DNA from: Verrucomicrobiota bacterium
GTDB taxonomy: Bacteria > Verrucomicrobiota > Verrucomicrobiia > Opitutales > Opitutaceae
Direction of reading: 5' to 3'
Assembly: GCA_028293545.1 (NCBI GenBank)
Contig: JAQGOP010000006.1
Location: 1 to 64,000 of the forward strand
DNA: 64,000 nucleotides
Shown: positions 8,914 to 17,119 of the stretch, piece by piece
How positions within the stretch are numbered: position 1 is the stretch's first letter
How the letters are laid out: each line of letters starts with the position of its first letter
Program-made: the position numbers and the translations under genes
The notes under the pieces: model-generated
The model's input: only the letters and a program-made list of their open reading frames with translations
Told to the model about the DNA's origin: nothing
The model's database searches: none

Positions 8914-9708
8914 ATGCTGACAAAAGCGGAACTCCAGCGCCTGCGCTCGCTGCGCGAGAAAAAACATCGCGAGGAATTGGGCCGCTTCGTGGTCGAAGGC
9001 GAAAAAGTCACCGCCGAGCTCCTCGCCGCATATTATCCGTTCGAGGAAATTTATGTGACCTCTTCCGGGCGCGACGACATCGAGCGCCTGCTCGCTGCGA
9101 TTCCCGATCGCCCTAGCACCCCGCGTCCGCCGGTCATCGAAATCACCGACGAGGAAATGGCGCGCGCCAGCCATTTCCCAACGCCGTCGCGCGTCTTTGC
9201 CGTCGGCCGGATCCATCGCGACCCGCTCGCGCCCGACGCGCTCAACGAGGGCCTCACCCTCGCCTTGGACGGAGTGCAGGACCCGGGCAACGTGGGCACG
9301 CTGTTGCGCATCGCCGACTGGTTTGGATTGAGCCGAGTCGTGCTCTCGCTCGATTGCGCGGACCTCTTTCATCAAAAGGTGATCAACGCCAGCATGGGTT
9401 CATTCGCGCGCGTGTCGGTACACACGGCGGATCTTTCGCTCGCGCTGGCCGACGCGAAAGTCCCGGTGCTGGGCTGCGATCTCATCGGTGGCGACGTGCA
9501 CGCGCTTCCGTCGCTGCACGACGCCGTGATCGTGATCGGCAGCGAAGGCTCCGGCCTTTCCCCCGCCGTGAAGAGCCGGGTGACAAGCTTCGTCACGATC
9601 CCGCGTTACGGCCGCGCCGAGTCGCTCAACGCCGCCATCGCCGCCGCCATCGTGTGCGACAATCTCCGCCGCAGCAGCGCGGGCGGTGGGTCAGTTCCCG
9701 GATTTTGA
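8914..9708 (+). CDS. TrmH/SpoU family RNA 2'-O-methyltransferase
   Basis: This 264-residue enzyme should transfer methyl from SAM to a ribose 2'-OH in rRNA or tRNA. An N-terminal substrate-binding part (residues 1-90, RFVVEGEK) is followed by the SPOUT knot domain with its three motifs: LDGVQDPGNVGTLLRIADW (motif 1, with the catalytic-type Asn-x-x-Thr-x-x-Arg), GSEGSGLSP (motif 2) and IPRYGRAESLNAAIAAAI (motif 3). The length is normal for the family; the target nucleotide cannot be deduced. Its TGA stop lies inside the left end of an R2 repeat, so the last residues border the repeat. It is a monocistronic-looking gene. Confidence 0.95.
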   Translation: MLTKAELQRLRSLREKKHREELGRFVVEGEKVTAELLAAYYPFEEIYVTSSGRDDIERLLAAIPDRPSTPRPPVIEITDEEMARASHFPTPSRVFAVGRIHRDPLAPDALNEGLTLALDGVQDPGNVGTLLRIADWFGLSRVVLSLDCADLFHQKVINASMGSFARVSVHTADLSLALADAKVPVLGCDLIGGDVHALPSLHDAVIVIGSEGSGLSPAVKSRVTSFVTIPRYGRAESLNAAIAAAIVCDNLRRSSAGGGSVPGF

Positions 9709-10016
9709 ACAGAAGGCAACGAAGGTAACGAAGCGGTTCTGGTCGGCAGAATCGTTCGTGCCCTTTACGATTAGTCTGGAGGGTTCCGGAACCCAGACCC
9801 CAAGGCACGAACGATTACGCGAACCTGCCTCACTTTGAGGTTCTGGTTGGCGAAACCGATCGTGCCATTGACGGCGTGGGACCGGAATCTCGAAACCTAT
9901 TTCGTGAAGGGCTACGAACGATTCTGCCGACCAGAACCTCTTCGTTTTCTTCGTTGCCTTCTGTTCAAAAGGTTTGGCTGGCTCGAGCTCTGAGCAGGCG
10001 GGCCGCCTGCGCTACT
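9704..10016. repeat. Composite R2 + R1 palindromic element
   Basis: The left R2 arm (TTGAACAGAAGGCAACGAAGG, from 9704) pairs with a right arm ending at about 9970 (CCTTCTGTTCAAA). The core has a second palindrome in which ATCGTTCGTGCCCTT is mirrored later by AAGGCACGAACGAT. A short linker then leads to an inverted R1 unit at 9992-10016 (GAGCAGGCGGGCCGCCTGC). R2 provides the TGA of the upstream gene and R1 provides the TAG of the downstream minus-strand gene, so the element fills the spacer exactly. Confidence 0.85.
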
Positions 10017-10260
10017 TGCCGGCCTTCTTTTTCGCGCCGTTGCCACCGCCGCCGATGTGCAGCGCCATCCCGGCGAACACGCCGATTGCGAACACGCCGA
10101 AGAAGATCACCGCCGCCGAGGCGTGGATCGGATCCTTCGCGGTAGTGCCCGCCACGGGAAAATTGAAACTGATCACCTGGGGATTGTTCATGCCCACGTA
10201 AAGCACGACAAAAAACAGGGCGAGGAACCAGATGGTCTTGAGAACGGCCTTTAAGCTCAT
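10012..10260 (-). CDS. LapA-domain-like small membrane protein
   Basis: This 82-residue protein has two hydrophobic helices. The first (residues 8-25) is followed by NNPQVISFNFPVAG, and the second (about 48-68) by a glycine/lysine-rich cytoplasmic tail (GGGGNGAKKKAGK). The helix, 'N-P-Q-x-V-x-F-N-F' strand, helix pattern is that of LapA/DUF1049 proteins, which in E. coli assist lipopolysaccharide assembly at the inner membrane. The stop is the TAG of an R1 repeat (AAG-TAG-CGC). The next gene, encoding an AraC regulator, also lies on the minus strand but is unlikely to be functionally linked. Confidence 0.7.
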   Translation of the reverse strand: MSLKAVLKTIWFLALFFVVLYVGMNNPQVISFNFPVAGTTAKDPIHASAAVIFFGVFAIGVFAGMALHIGGGGNGAKKKAGK

Positions 10261-10332
10261 GCTGGGGAAATAGGGCCCCGGCGGGGAAATTCGAAGGTCA
10301 AAATTCGAAATTCGAATCGTGGCCTTCGAATT

Positions 10333-11163
10333 TCACGCCTTCGGAGTGACCGTCCCCCACTCCTTGCTGCGCAACGCCCGCGGGGAAACCCCGAAAAGCT
10401 CCCGCACCCATCGCGAAAAATGAAACGGCGTCTGGAATCCGCAGCGGAAGGCGATCTCGCCCACGGTCAGGCCTGTCTCCCGCAAGAGTTGCGCGCCGCG
10501 GCGCGTGCGCGTTTCCCACACGTGCCGGATCGGGGTCGTGCCGAGGTGGCGGCGGAAGAGTTTCACGAGCTGCGCCGGCGACACGCCCGCTTCGCGCGCG
10601 AGCGCGGGAAGGTTCACTGCCTGGTGGCCCTCCTGACCGATCCACTCCAGCGCCCGACGCAATGCATCCGGTTCCTCGGGCGCGGAGTGCGGCGCGCGCT
10701 GGCCGGCGAACAAATACTCCTGCAACGCCGCCAACCCGAGCGACTCCACCAACCCCGGCGCCCGCTCTCCGGCGGCCAGCGGCAGCGAAAGCCCGAGCTC
10801 CATCAGCTGCTCAAACCGTCGCGTGACCGGCAGCACCTCCGGCGCGGCGATGCAGGCCCGCGCCAGATCGCCGCCGACCAACGCCGGCGCGACCGAACAC
10901 CACGTATGATGCGTCTTTCGTTTTTCGGAGAGCCGAAAAAATTCGCGCAACCCCGGGCGAAACAATCCGACCTGCCCCGCCAGGATCGCGACCTCGCGGC
11001 CGGCGACGTCGACCTTGGCATCGCCTTCGACGAGCACCACCAGCTGGTAATCCTGCTGGACGCGCGGGCCGCACGTTCCGCCGGGTTCGTAGACCACGTC
11101 ACCGAAGAGGACCTGCGCCGACCGCGCGAAACGTAGTCTTTTGGGTATGTTTTGGAGAGCCAC
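10333..11163 (-). CDS. AraC family transcriptional regulator
   Basis: This 276-residue protein has an N-terminal cupin-like sensing domain (residues about 10-130, with VYEPGGTCGPRVQQDYQL) and a C-terminal double helix-turn-helix (about 175-268). The latter carries VNLPALAREAGVSPAQLVKLFRRHLG and the classical second helix GEIAFRCGFQTPFHFSRWVREL. AraC proteins of this layout usually activate sugar-related genes when a ligand binds. It is divergent from the phytanoyl-CoA dioxygenase gene with only 47 bases between start codons, so it probably controls that cluster (11211-15324). The spacer contains short direct repeats of GCTA and ATGCT but no clear operator. Confidence 0.92.
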   Translation of the reverse strand: MALQNIPKRLRFARSAQVLFGDVVYEPGGTCGPRVQQDYQLVVLVEGDAKVDVAGREVAILAGQVGLFRPGLREFFRLSEKRKTHHTWCSVAPALVGGDLARACIAAPEVLPVTRRFEQLMELGLSLPLAAGERAPGLVESLGLAALQEYLFAGQRAPHSAPEEPDALRRALEWIGQEGHQAVNLPALAREAGVSPAQLVKLFRRHLGTTPIRHVWETRTRRGAQLLRETGLTVGEIAFRCGFQTPFHFSRWVRELFGVSPRALRSKEWGTVTPKA

Positions 11164-11210
11164 GTTGCTAGCCCGACGCCGGGAAATATGCTAATAGGTA
11201 TGCTGTCGTT

Positions 11211-12230
11211 ATGAGCTCCGCAACCCTCGAGTCCTCCCCTCCTGCCGCCCAGCCCTCGCTCGTCACTGAGACCGGGGGGTTCGCGGGCACGCGCCGCAAC
11301 ACCTTTCCGAAGGTTCGCCCGCCGGGGTATTTCTCCCCGGACGCGGACCAGGCGGCGATCAAGGCATTCTACCAGGCGAACGGATATTTCGTCCTCGAGA
11401 ACGGATTCACCGCCGAGGAGGTCGAGGCGCTCAAGCAAGAGACGACGCTGATCTGCCGCGGCGAGCGGGGCGAATTGCCGAACCAGGAAAAAGCGAATCC
11501 CGCGGAGCCGGATGAATCCGTGCTGTCGCGTTTCCTGTGCATTCACTTTCCGCACAAATGCTCGGACGTGATGCTGGCCACGCTGCACAGCCAGCCGACG
11601 GTGCAGGCGCTCACGACGATTATCGGGCCGAACGTGAAATGCATGCAGTCGATGCTCTTCATGAAGGCCTCCGGCAAACCGGGGCAGGCCTGGCACCAGG
11701 ACGAGGATTACATCGCGACGCGGGACAAATCCCTCGTCGGCGCCTGGATCGCGATGGACCGGGCGACCGTGGAAAACGGCTGCCTATGGGTGATGCCCGG
11801 TTCGCATCGTCCCGGAATCCTTTGGGAACAGCGCTGGCACGGCGACCGTCGTTTCGACTGTGCGGAGCAGTCCATTAATTTCCCGTTCACTGACGACCAA
11901 TCGATTCCGGTCGAGGTTGAGCCGGGCTCGGTGGTTTTTTTCAACGGTTACCTGTTGCACCGCTCGCTGCCGAACCGGGCGCCGGCGGGGACTTTTCGCC
12001 GTTCGCTCGTGAATCATTTCATGAGCTGCGAGTCCCACCTGCCGTGGGGAAAGCTGCCGGAGCACGACCACATCGCGCACCACGACAATCGCGATGTCGT
12101 GATCGTCGCCGGCCAGGATCCGTATGCGTGGAAAGGCTACGCGAGCATCAACAAGCCGCACGTGCGCCCCAGCGGCGACGGCGGCTGCATCAAGTGGACC
12201 GACGGCACGAAGCTGCCGTACCAGGAGTAG
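11211..12230 (+). CDS. Phytanoyl-CoA dioxygenase family protein (PhyH-like 1)
   Basis: This 339-residue non-haem iron/2-oxoglutarate oxygenase carries the facial triad in the usual order: His162-x-Asp164 (WHQDED) and a distal His near 250 (YLLHRSL), followed by an Arg-rich stretch (FRRSL) for 2-oxoglutarate. WVMPGSHRPG lies between, as in bacterial PhyH proteins. The family hydroxylates small molecules or lipids; the substrate is unknown. It begins 47 bases from the divergent AraC gene, which probably regulates it. The stop TAG is the first part of an R1 repeat (GAG-TAG-CGC). A second, only distantly similar PhyH gene follows. Confidence 0.9.
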   Translation: MSSATLESSPPAAQPSLVTETGGFAGTRRNTFPKVRPPGYFSPDADQAAIKAFYQANGYFVLENGFTAEEVEALKQETTLICRGERGELPNQEKANPAEPDESVLSRFLCIHFPHKCSDVMLATLHSQPTVQALTTIIGPNVKCMQSMLFMKASGKPGQAWHQDEDYIATRDKSLVGAWIAMDRATVENGCLWVMPGSHRPGILWEQRWHGDRRFDCAEQSINFPFTDDQSIPVEVEPGSVVFFNGYLLHRSLPNRAPAGTFRRSLVNHFMSCESHLPWGKLPEHDHIAHHDNRDVVIVAGQDPYAWKGYASINKPHVRPSGDGGCIKWTDGTKLPYQE

Positions 12231-12312
12231 CGCAGGCGGCCCGCCTGCTCCGAGGGATCGAAATTCGAAATTGATTTCAATCCCCGAAGCAGGCGGGCGC
12301 CTGCGCTACTTG
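12228..12312. repeat. R1 palindrome pair
   Basis: A forward R1 unit (TAGCGCAGGCGG, then CCCGCCTGCTCC) begins in the stop codon of the PhyH-like 1 gene. A mirrored unit ends with GCCTGCGCTACTT at about 12312. Each arm is itself a hairpin (GCAGGCGG/CCCGCCTGC) and the two arms can also pair with each other. Confidence 0.85.
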
Positions 12313-12333
12313 GGGCAATCCGCCCGGAACTAT

Positions 12334-12545
12334 TTGAACAGAAGGCAACCAAGGGAACGAAGAGTCCCACGTCAACGGAGCCGTTCGTGACCCTTCACGA
12401 GATCGGTCTGGGAATTCTCGATTCTCCGCCATCGATGGCACGATCGATTTCGCGAACCAGAAACTCTTCGTTCCCTTGGTTGCCTTCTGTTCAAATGGAT
12501 TGGAGTTCGATCTCCGGAGCAGGCGGGCCGCCGGCGCTCCTTGCT
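12334..12545. repeat. R2 element with degenerate R1 end
   Basis: The R2 left arm (TTGAACAGAAGGCAACC) starts at about 12334 and its mirrored partner ends at about 12496 (CCTTCTGTTCAAA). A linker (GGATTGGAGTTCGATCTCCG) leads to a decayed inverted R1 unit (GAGCAGGCGGGCC) near 12520. With the R1 pair before it, this explains nearly all of the 396-base gap between the two PhyH genes. No gene is apparent there. Confidence 0.8.
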
Positions 12546-12626
12546 GAATGTTCGGCCGATGCCGGACGCTTCCCTGTTGCGGTCGTGAAATCAGTCGGCG
12601 CAGCATCGGCTTGATCCACTCTTTCC

Positions 12627-13442
12627 ATGACTACTCCCAACCTTGCCCAGCAGCGCGCGTTTTTCGAAACCTACGGTTTCCTCAAGCTCACCGGCCTGCT
12701 GAAAAACGAAGCGGCCCACATCATCTCGGAGTTCGAGGCGGTTTTCCCGCAGGTCGGGCTCAACCACGACGGCACCAAGCGCACGATGATCGTGCCGTTC
12801 GTCGACCAACGCCCCGGGCTTTGCGCGCTGCTCGATCATCCCGCCGTCCTTGAAGCGGTCGGCAACCTCATCGGACCGGATTTCAACTACGTCAGCAGCG
12901 ACGGCAACTACTACACCGGCGAGACGAGCTGGCACCGCGACAGCAATTACCAGAGCAACAGCTATATCAAACTCGCGCTCTACCTCGATCCCGTGACGCG
13001 CGACACCGGCTGCCTGCGCGTGATCCCCGGTTCGCACCTCGATGCGGGCATCGGGATGTGGCACGACGAAACCTTGCGCGGCTCGGAGAAAAATTACGGG
13101 CAGCACATGCGCGACCTGCCCTCGTACCCGATCGAGAGCCAGCCCGGCGACGTATTACTCTTCAACCATCGCACGCTCCACGCCTCCTTCGGCGGCGGCA
13201 CGCGGCGTCGCATGTTCACGATGAATCTCGGGCGCCGCGCGAAGACTTCGACCGAGGTCGACGACCTCATTTCCTACTGCGACTGGCACATGTACAACCA
13301 CGGCGCCCGCCAGCCCTACGGCAACGCCATGCTCGAAACCGCGTCCCCCGAGCGCAAAGTCCACCTCAGCCAGCCGCTCGAATTCTGGAACGCCGCCATC
13401 GAACACAACCGCCTCCGGAAATCCCAGGGTACGGTCGGATGA
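12627..13442 (+). CDS. Phytanoyl-CoA dioxygenase family protein (PhyH-like 2)
   Basis: This 271-residue iron/2-oxoglutarate oxygenase has His103-x-Asp105 (WHRDSN) and a distal His185 (TLHASF) in a double-stranded beta-helix. RVIPGSHLDAG separates them, as in the family, and ASFGGGTRRRMF supplies the Arg expected to hold 2-oxoglutarate. It is shorter than the preceding PhyH protein and differs clearly in sequence, so the pair is probably not a recent duplication. It lies between that gene and the exported glycosidase-like gene, suggesting a common substrate pathway. The R1 repeat starts three bases after its TGA stop. Confidence 0.9.
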   Translation: MTTPNLAQQRAFFETYGFLKLTGLLKNEAAHIISEFEAVFPQVGLNHDGTKRTMIVPFVDQRPGLCALLDHPAVLEAVGNLIGPDFNYVSSDGNYYTGETSWHRDSNYQSNSYIKLALYLDPVTRDTGCLRVIPGSHLDAGIGMWHDETLRGSEKNYGQHMRDLPSYPIESQPGDVLLFNHRTLHASFGGGTRRRMFTMNLGRRAKTSTEVDDLISYCDWHMYNHGARQPYGNAMLETASPERKVHLSQPLEFWNAAIEHNRLRKSQGTVG

Positions 13443-13444
13443 AG

Positions 13445-13530
13445 AAGTAGCGCAGGCGGCCCGCCTGCTCCGAAGATCGGAATCCGAATCCTTTCTCCAA
13501 CCCCGGAGCAGGCGAGCCGCCTGCGCTACC
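13445..13530. repeat. R1 palindrome pair
   Basis: Forward AAGTAGCGCAGGCGG begins three bases after the TGA of the PhyH-like 2 gene and is mirrored by GCCGCCTGCGCTAC ending near 13530. The unit's AAG-TAG is out of frame with the gene, unlike at most other R1 copies. Confidence 0.85.
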
Positions 13531-13551
13531 TCAACCGCTCTCCAAAAATCC

Positions 13552-15324
13552 ATGCACACTCGCCGCGATTTCATCCGCTCCACCGCCCTCGGCGCCGCCG
13601 CCGTCACGGTTTCACCCCAGCTGATTGCCAGCGAGGCCCGTGCGCCCGCCCACGCTTCGGCCGCGGCGGCAAAGACTCCCGCCTCGCGCCGCGCCCTCGT
13701 CGCCGATCATCACAATCTCTTCAACGGCGACTCCTGCGTTTACTTCTACAATCCCGAGCGCTGGCAGCCGGAAGGCGGGCCTTTTTCCGCGAAGGCCATC
13801 CACCGCTACGTGGAAAATCTCCAGCAGAACGGCATCGATACTTTCCTGATCAACGCGAACGCCTCGAAGGCGTGGTACCCGAGCAAGGTGATTCCCACCG
13901 TCGTCGACGGCTACAAGCGCGGCGATCGTGAGTTCTTTCGCGGCCACGCGATTTGCGCCGGCGTGACCAAGCCCGAGGAAATCGAAAAATTCCTCGATAC
14001 GTCGGTGAAGTTCTACAACCAGTACCTCGACCTCCTCGAGGCCGGCGTCGACTGGCTCGCGGAAACCTCCAAGGCCTGCCGCGCCCGCGGCGTCGCGCCG
14101 TGGGTCAGCATCCGCATGAACGACCTGCACGGGCACCGCAATTTTCCCGGCAGTTTCTTCAATCACCCCATGCTGCGCCGGCCCGAGATGCGGCTGCACC
14201 ATAGCACCTACCCTTCGATGGCGGGGGACCTCACGTATCGCGAGGGGCTCAACTACGAGTTGCCCGAAGTGCGCGACATGATGTTCGCGCAGATCCGCGA
14301 GGTGGTGGAAGATTATGACTTCGACGGGCTGGAGCTCGACTGGTGGCGCAATCCCCTCTGCTGCGAGCCCAACGCGTCGGAGAAAACCATCGCCATGATG
14401 TCCGATTGGTTTCGCGAAGTGCGCGCGCTCACCGCAAAGCGCGCCGCCAAGACCGGCCGGCCCTGCTATCTCGGCATGCGGCTGCCGGGCCGACTCGAAA
14501 CGCTGCGGTCGATCGGCATCGACGTCGTCGCGCTCTGCCAGGACGGCACGCTGGATTTTTTGTGCCCCTCCGGTTTCTGGCGGACTTCGTGGGACATGCC
14601 CCACGACGAAATTCGCCGCCAGGTCGGCGAGCATCCCGCGATCTTTGGCGTGATCGAGGACGGCGCGAATGCCGTGCCCACCCTGGCCCCCAGCACCGGT
14701 GCGAGCCGTGAAATTCGCCTGATTTCCGCAAGCCAGGAAATGCTCTCCGCCAACGCCGCGGGCAAGCTGGCGCTCGGTGCCGACGGCATTGAGTGGTTCA
14801 ATTTTTACTGCACCGACCAGACGCGCATCCCAGGCCTCATTTCCGATTACACTTTCCTGCGCGACATCGATCGGCTCGATGTGCTGCGCGGCCGGCCCAA
14901 GCACTATACTTTCGCTGACCGGGGCTTCACGGGCCTCGCGCAGCCGCCGTTTGAAGCGCCTCCGCAGATCCCCGTGATTCTCGAGAAAAACTGGCGGCAT
15001 TCCTTTCGCCTGCCGATGTGCGCCGAACCGGGGGACCGAAAGCTTAGGCTGGTCATCCAGGTCGCGGTGAAGAAAACGGACCCGGTGGGCGACCTGCCTG
15101 TCGTGTTCAACGCGTGCTGGCCCAATGCCGCGCGCACCACCACCGATCGCCTATTGTATCCCTGCGGGCCCTTCACGCTCCACACACCGGACCGCGTCGC
15201 GTACAACTACGAGTTTCCCATCGGCCTCGTGCGCGACGGGTGGAACGAAATTGTCCTGGAGAATGGCGCGGATCTTCCGGTGACCATCGCCAGCCTCGAA
15301 CTCGCCGTGATGCCGATCACCTAA
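13552..15324 (+). CDS. Tat-exported TIM-barrel glycosidase-like protein
   Basis: This 590-residue protein starts with a twin-arginine signal (TRRDFIRSTALGAAAVTV, residues about 3-20), so it is probably exported folded. The mature part looks like a TIM-barrel hydrolase: VENLQQNGIDTFLINANA, RGVAPWVSIRMNDLHGH, and DYDFDGLELDWWRNP with a probable acid at the end of a strand (ELDWW, about residue 263). A C-terminal beta-rich domain follows (from about 480). I would place it near putative glycoside hydrolases of the GHL type, with unknown substrate. It is the last gene of the AraC/PhyH cluster and may release or trim the sugar or lipid acted on by the dioxygenases. Confidence 0.75.
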   Translation: MHTRRDFIRSTALGAAAVTVSPQLIASEARAPAHASAAAAKTPASRRALVADHHNLFNGDSCVYFYNPERWQPEGGPFSAKAIHRYVENLQQNGIDTFLINANASKAWYPSKVIPTVVDGYKRGDREFFRGHAICAGVTKPEEIEKFLDTSVKFYNQYLDLLEAGVDWLAETSKACRARGVAPWVSIRMNDLHGHRNFPGSFFNHPMLRRPEMRLHHSTYPSMAGDLTYREGLNYELPEVRDMMFAQIREVVEDYDFDGLELDWWRNPLCCEPNASEKTIAMMSDWFREVRALTAKRAAKTGRPCYLGMRLPGRLETLRSIGIDVVALCQDGTLDFLCPSGFWRTSWDMPHDEIRRQVGEHPAIFGVIEDGANAVPTLAPSTGASREIRLISASQEMLSANAAGKLALGADGIEWFNFYCTDQTRIPGLISDYTFLRDIDRLDVLRGRPKHYTFADRGFTGLAQPPFEAPPQIPVILEKNWRHSFRLPMCAEPGDRKLRLVIQVAVKKTDPVGDLPVVFNACWPNAARTTTDRLLYPCGPFTLHTPDRVAYNYEFPIGLVRDGWNEIVLENGADLPVTIASLELAVMPIT

Positions 15325-15347
15325 GCTGCGCGCCGCGTAAATTCCAA

Positions 15348-15788
15348 ATGTCGAAGCATCCTCCTGCCCTGCCACGCGACCAGCGTCCCTGGCCCGAGCG
15401 GAATTGGAAATGGCTCCTGCCGGTCGCGCTGACGGCGCTGGCTGGGATCGTGTTCGCGTTCATTGCCGGCGTCGTGAGCGTCATGAAATCCTCCGAGCCG
15501 TACCAACTCGCGATCGCGCGCGCCCGGTCGTCGCCGGCGGTGGTCGCAGCGCTCGGCGAGCCGATCACCGAGGGCTTCCTCATGTTGGGCAACATCCACG
15601 TCAGCGGCACCGCGGGCCAGGCCCAGTTCGAAATCCCACTGCGCGCCCCGCGGGAAGCCGGCACGCTTTACGCCGTGGCGAACCGGGCCGCGGGCGTGTG
15701 GAAATTTGAGACCCTGATGGTCGTGGGCCAATCCTCCCACACACGAATCAACCTGCTTCCACCGGACGCGGGAAATCCCCTGAAGTAG
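15348..15788 (+). CDS. Coa1-like membrane protein
   Basis: I start at ATG 15348 (MSKHPPALPRDQRPWPER), giving 146 residues. An N-terminal membrane anchor (about residues 23-46) is followed by SEPYQLAIARARSSPAVVAALGEPI and GNIHVSGTAGQAQFEIPLRAP. This is the pattern of the cytochrome oxidase complex assembly protein 1 (Coa1/Tim21) family, whose bacterial members have no proven role. The upstream extension in the same frame overlaps the preceding gene and is arginine-rich, so it is not coding. The stop is AAG-TAG of an R1-type repeat (TAGCGCACGCGACCCGCC). Confidence 0.75.
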   Translation: MSKHPPALPRDQRPWPERNWKWLLPVALTALAGIVFAFIAGVVSVMKSSEPYQLAIARARSSPAVVAALGEPITEGFLMLGNIHVSGTAGQAQFEIPLRAPREAGTLYAVANRAAGVWKFETLMVVGQSSHTRINLLPPDAGNPLK

Positions 15789-15812
15789 CGCACGCGACCC
15801 GCCTGCTCGGAG
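15783..15812 (+). repeat. R1 unit, variant, carrying a stop codon
   Basis: AAGTAGCGCACGCGACCCGCCTGCTC is a diverged R1 arm (AGGCGG replaced by ACGCGA). It contains the last Lys and stop codons of the Coa1-like gene. Confidence 0.7.
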
Positions 15813-15876
15813 CAGCCTCAGCTCCAATGAAGCATCTAAAGCCCGCGCGAGGTCGCTGGGACAATTCGCTCCTTCC

Positions 15877-16851
15877 TCAAACTTTCTTTTCCGTCAGCTC
15901 GTCGTAGGCCACGCCCAGGTTTCCGCCGAGGCGATTCGGGCGCGGCGCATGGAAATCGGGAAACCCGGGAAGATTCTCCAAGGTCACGATTTCCGCCTTG
16001 GATTTTCCCGTGGCGATCTCCTTCTGCACGTACTCGAGCACCGCGCTAAAATAATCGCGGAAAACGAGGAGGTCGTCGCGGGTGGTCGTCACCCCGAATT
16101 TCGTGCTGCCGTGTCCACAGACATAAATCGCGTCCGCAGGATACGTCTTGGCCACTTCCTCCAGGCGCGCGATCCAACCGTGGATGCTCCCGCCCGAGGG
16201 GCGATCGATCACCGGGTAAAGGCGGTTGAACACAATATCGCCCATGTGGACCACGTTAGCCTTTTCGAAAAGGACCACCACGTCGCCCGAGGTGTGCGCC
16301 GGCCCGAAATATTGGGCGGTCACGATCTCGTCGCCGAAATCCCGGCGCCAGACATCCTTGAACGTCGCATCAGGAAAGGTCTGCTGCGCGAGGTTCGGTC
16401 TGCCCGAACCTGGTGCGCCGGGCCGGTCGGTTTTCGCGGCGCGCTCGGCGGCGGCGAACATGAGCTTCGGCACATTGTCCTGCGCCACGATCGTGCGCGC
16501 CGCGGCCTTGAACACGCCGTTGCCGCTGGTGTGGTCGGCGTGGTGATGCGTGTTGAGCACGACGTCGATCATCCGCGCGCCGCGATCCGGCAATCCCGCG
16601 AGGCAGATCGCCGCCGTGTCCGGAAACTGCGTGTCGACCACGACCAAGGCGTCCTTGCTCGACAGCCAGCCAATCGTGCCGCCGCGACCGGTGAAAAGGC
16701 CCACGCCGCGTCGCAGCGGGCGAAATGCGGTGACGGCATCAGGCGAAGCCGGGGCGGCGGGTGCCGACGGTTGTCCAAAAATATCCGAGCGGGCGGCGAG
16801 GCCCGCGGACGCGAGCAGCGAGGACCGAACCAGGAATTCGCGGCGGTTCAT
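15877..16851 (-). CDS. Tat-exported metallo-beta-lactamase-fold hydrolase
   Basis: I use ATG 16851 because it gives a proper Tat signal (MNRREFLVRSSLLASAGLAA); the frame extends 23 codons further upstream without coding character. The 324-residue protein has the MBL zinc motif His102-x-His104-x-Asp106-His107 (THHHADH), a later His in GPAHTSGD, Asp in MGDIVFNR and His in CGHGSTKFG, so a two-metal site seems complete. It is probably a periplasmic hydrolase; the substrate is unknown (B3-lactamase-like and quinone-linked family members share this layout). It is convergent with the Coa1-like gene and not in an operon. Confidence 0.88.
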   Translation of the reverse strand: MNRREFLVRSSLLASAGLAARSDIFGQPSAPAAPASPDAVTAFRPLRRGVGLFTGRGGTIGWLSSKDALVVVDTQFPDTAAICLAGLPDRGARMIDVVLNTHHHADHTSGNGVFKAAARTIVAQDNVPKLMFAAAERAAKTDRPGAPGSGRPNLAQQTFPDATFKDVWRRDFGDEIVTAQYFGPAHTSGDVVVLFEKANVVHMGDIVFNRLYPVIDRPSGGSIHGWIARLEEVAKTYPADAIYVCGHGSTKFGVTTTRDDLLVFRDYFSAVLEYVQKEIATGKSKAEIVTLENLPGFPDFHAPRPNRLGGNLGVAYDELTEKKV

Positions 16852-17024
16852 GCCCGGAAGCGTAACCACTAATGAACGCTTATAAACGCTAATTTCCGGA
16901 TCCCCATCCGCGCCATCCAAGTTTCAGGTTCGCTTTGATTTGTGCCCCTGTGTCGCGAGGTCCGAAACAGTCTCTCGTACAAAAATCGTGTAACCTTTCG
17001 AGGCGGTCGCGGTTTTTCCTGCAC

Positions 17025-17098
17025 CCAGCCCTCACCCTTTTTCCGTCCGCTGAAATTAACTATCCGGTTTCCGGTATCCGATTTCCGCAATTTCCCCA
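17025..17098. repeat. R4 half element
   Basis: CTATCCGGTTTCCGGTATCC at about 17060 matches the right arm of R4, and the preceding CTCACCC...CCGCTGAAATTAA also matches the interior of the 8733-8867 copy in inverse orientation. It lies in the spacer upstream of the sigma factor gene; no left arm is present. Confidence 0.7.
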
Positions 17099-17119
17099 CC
17101 ATGTCCGCCCTCTTTCTCC

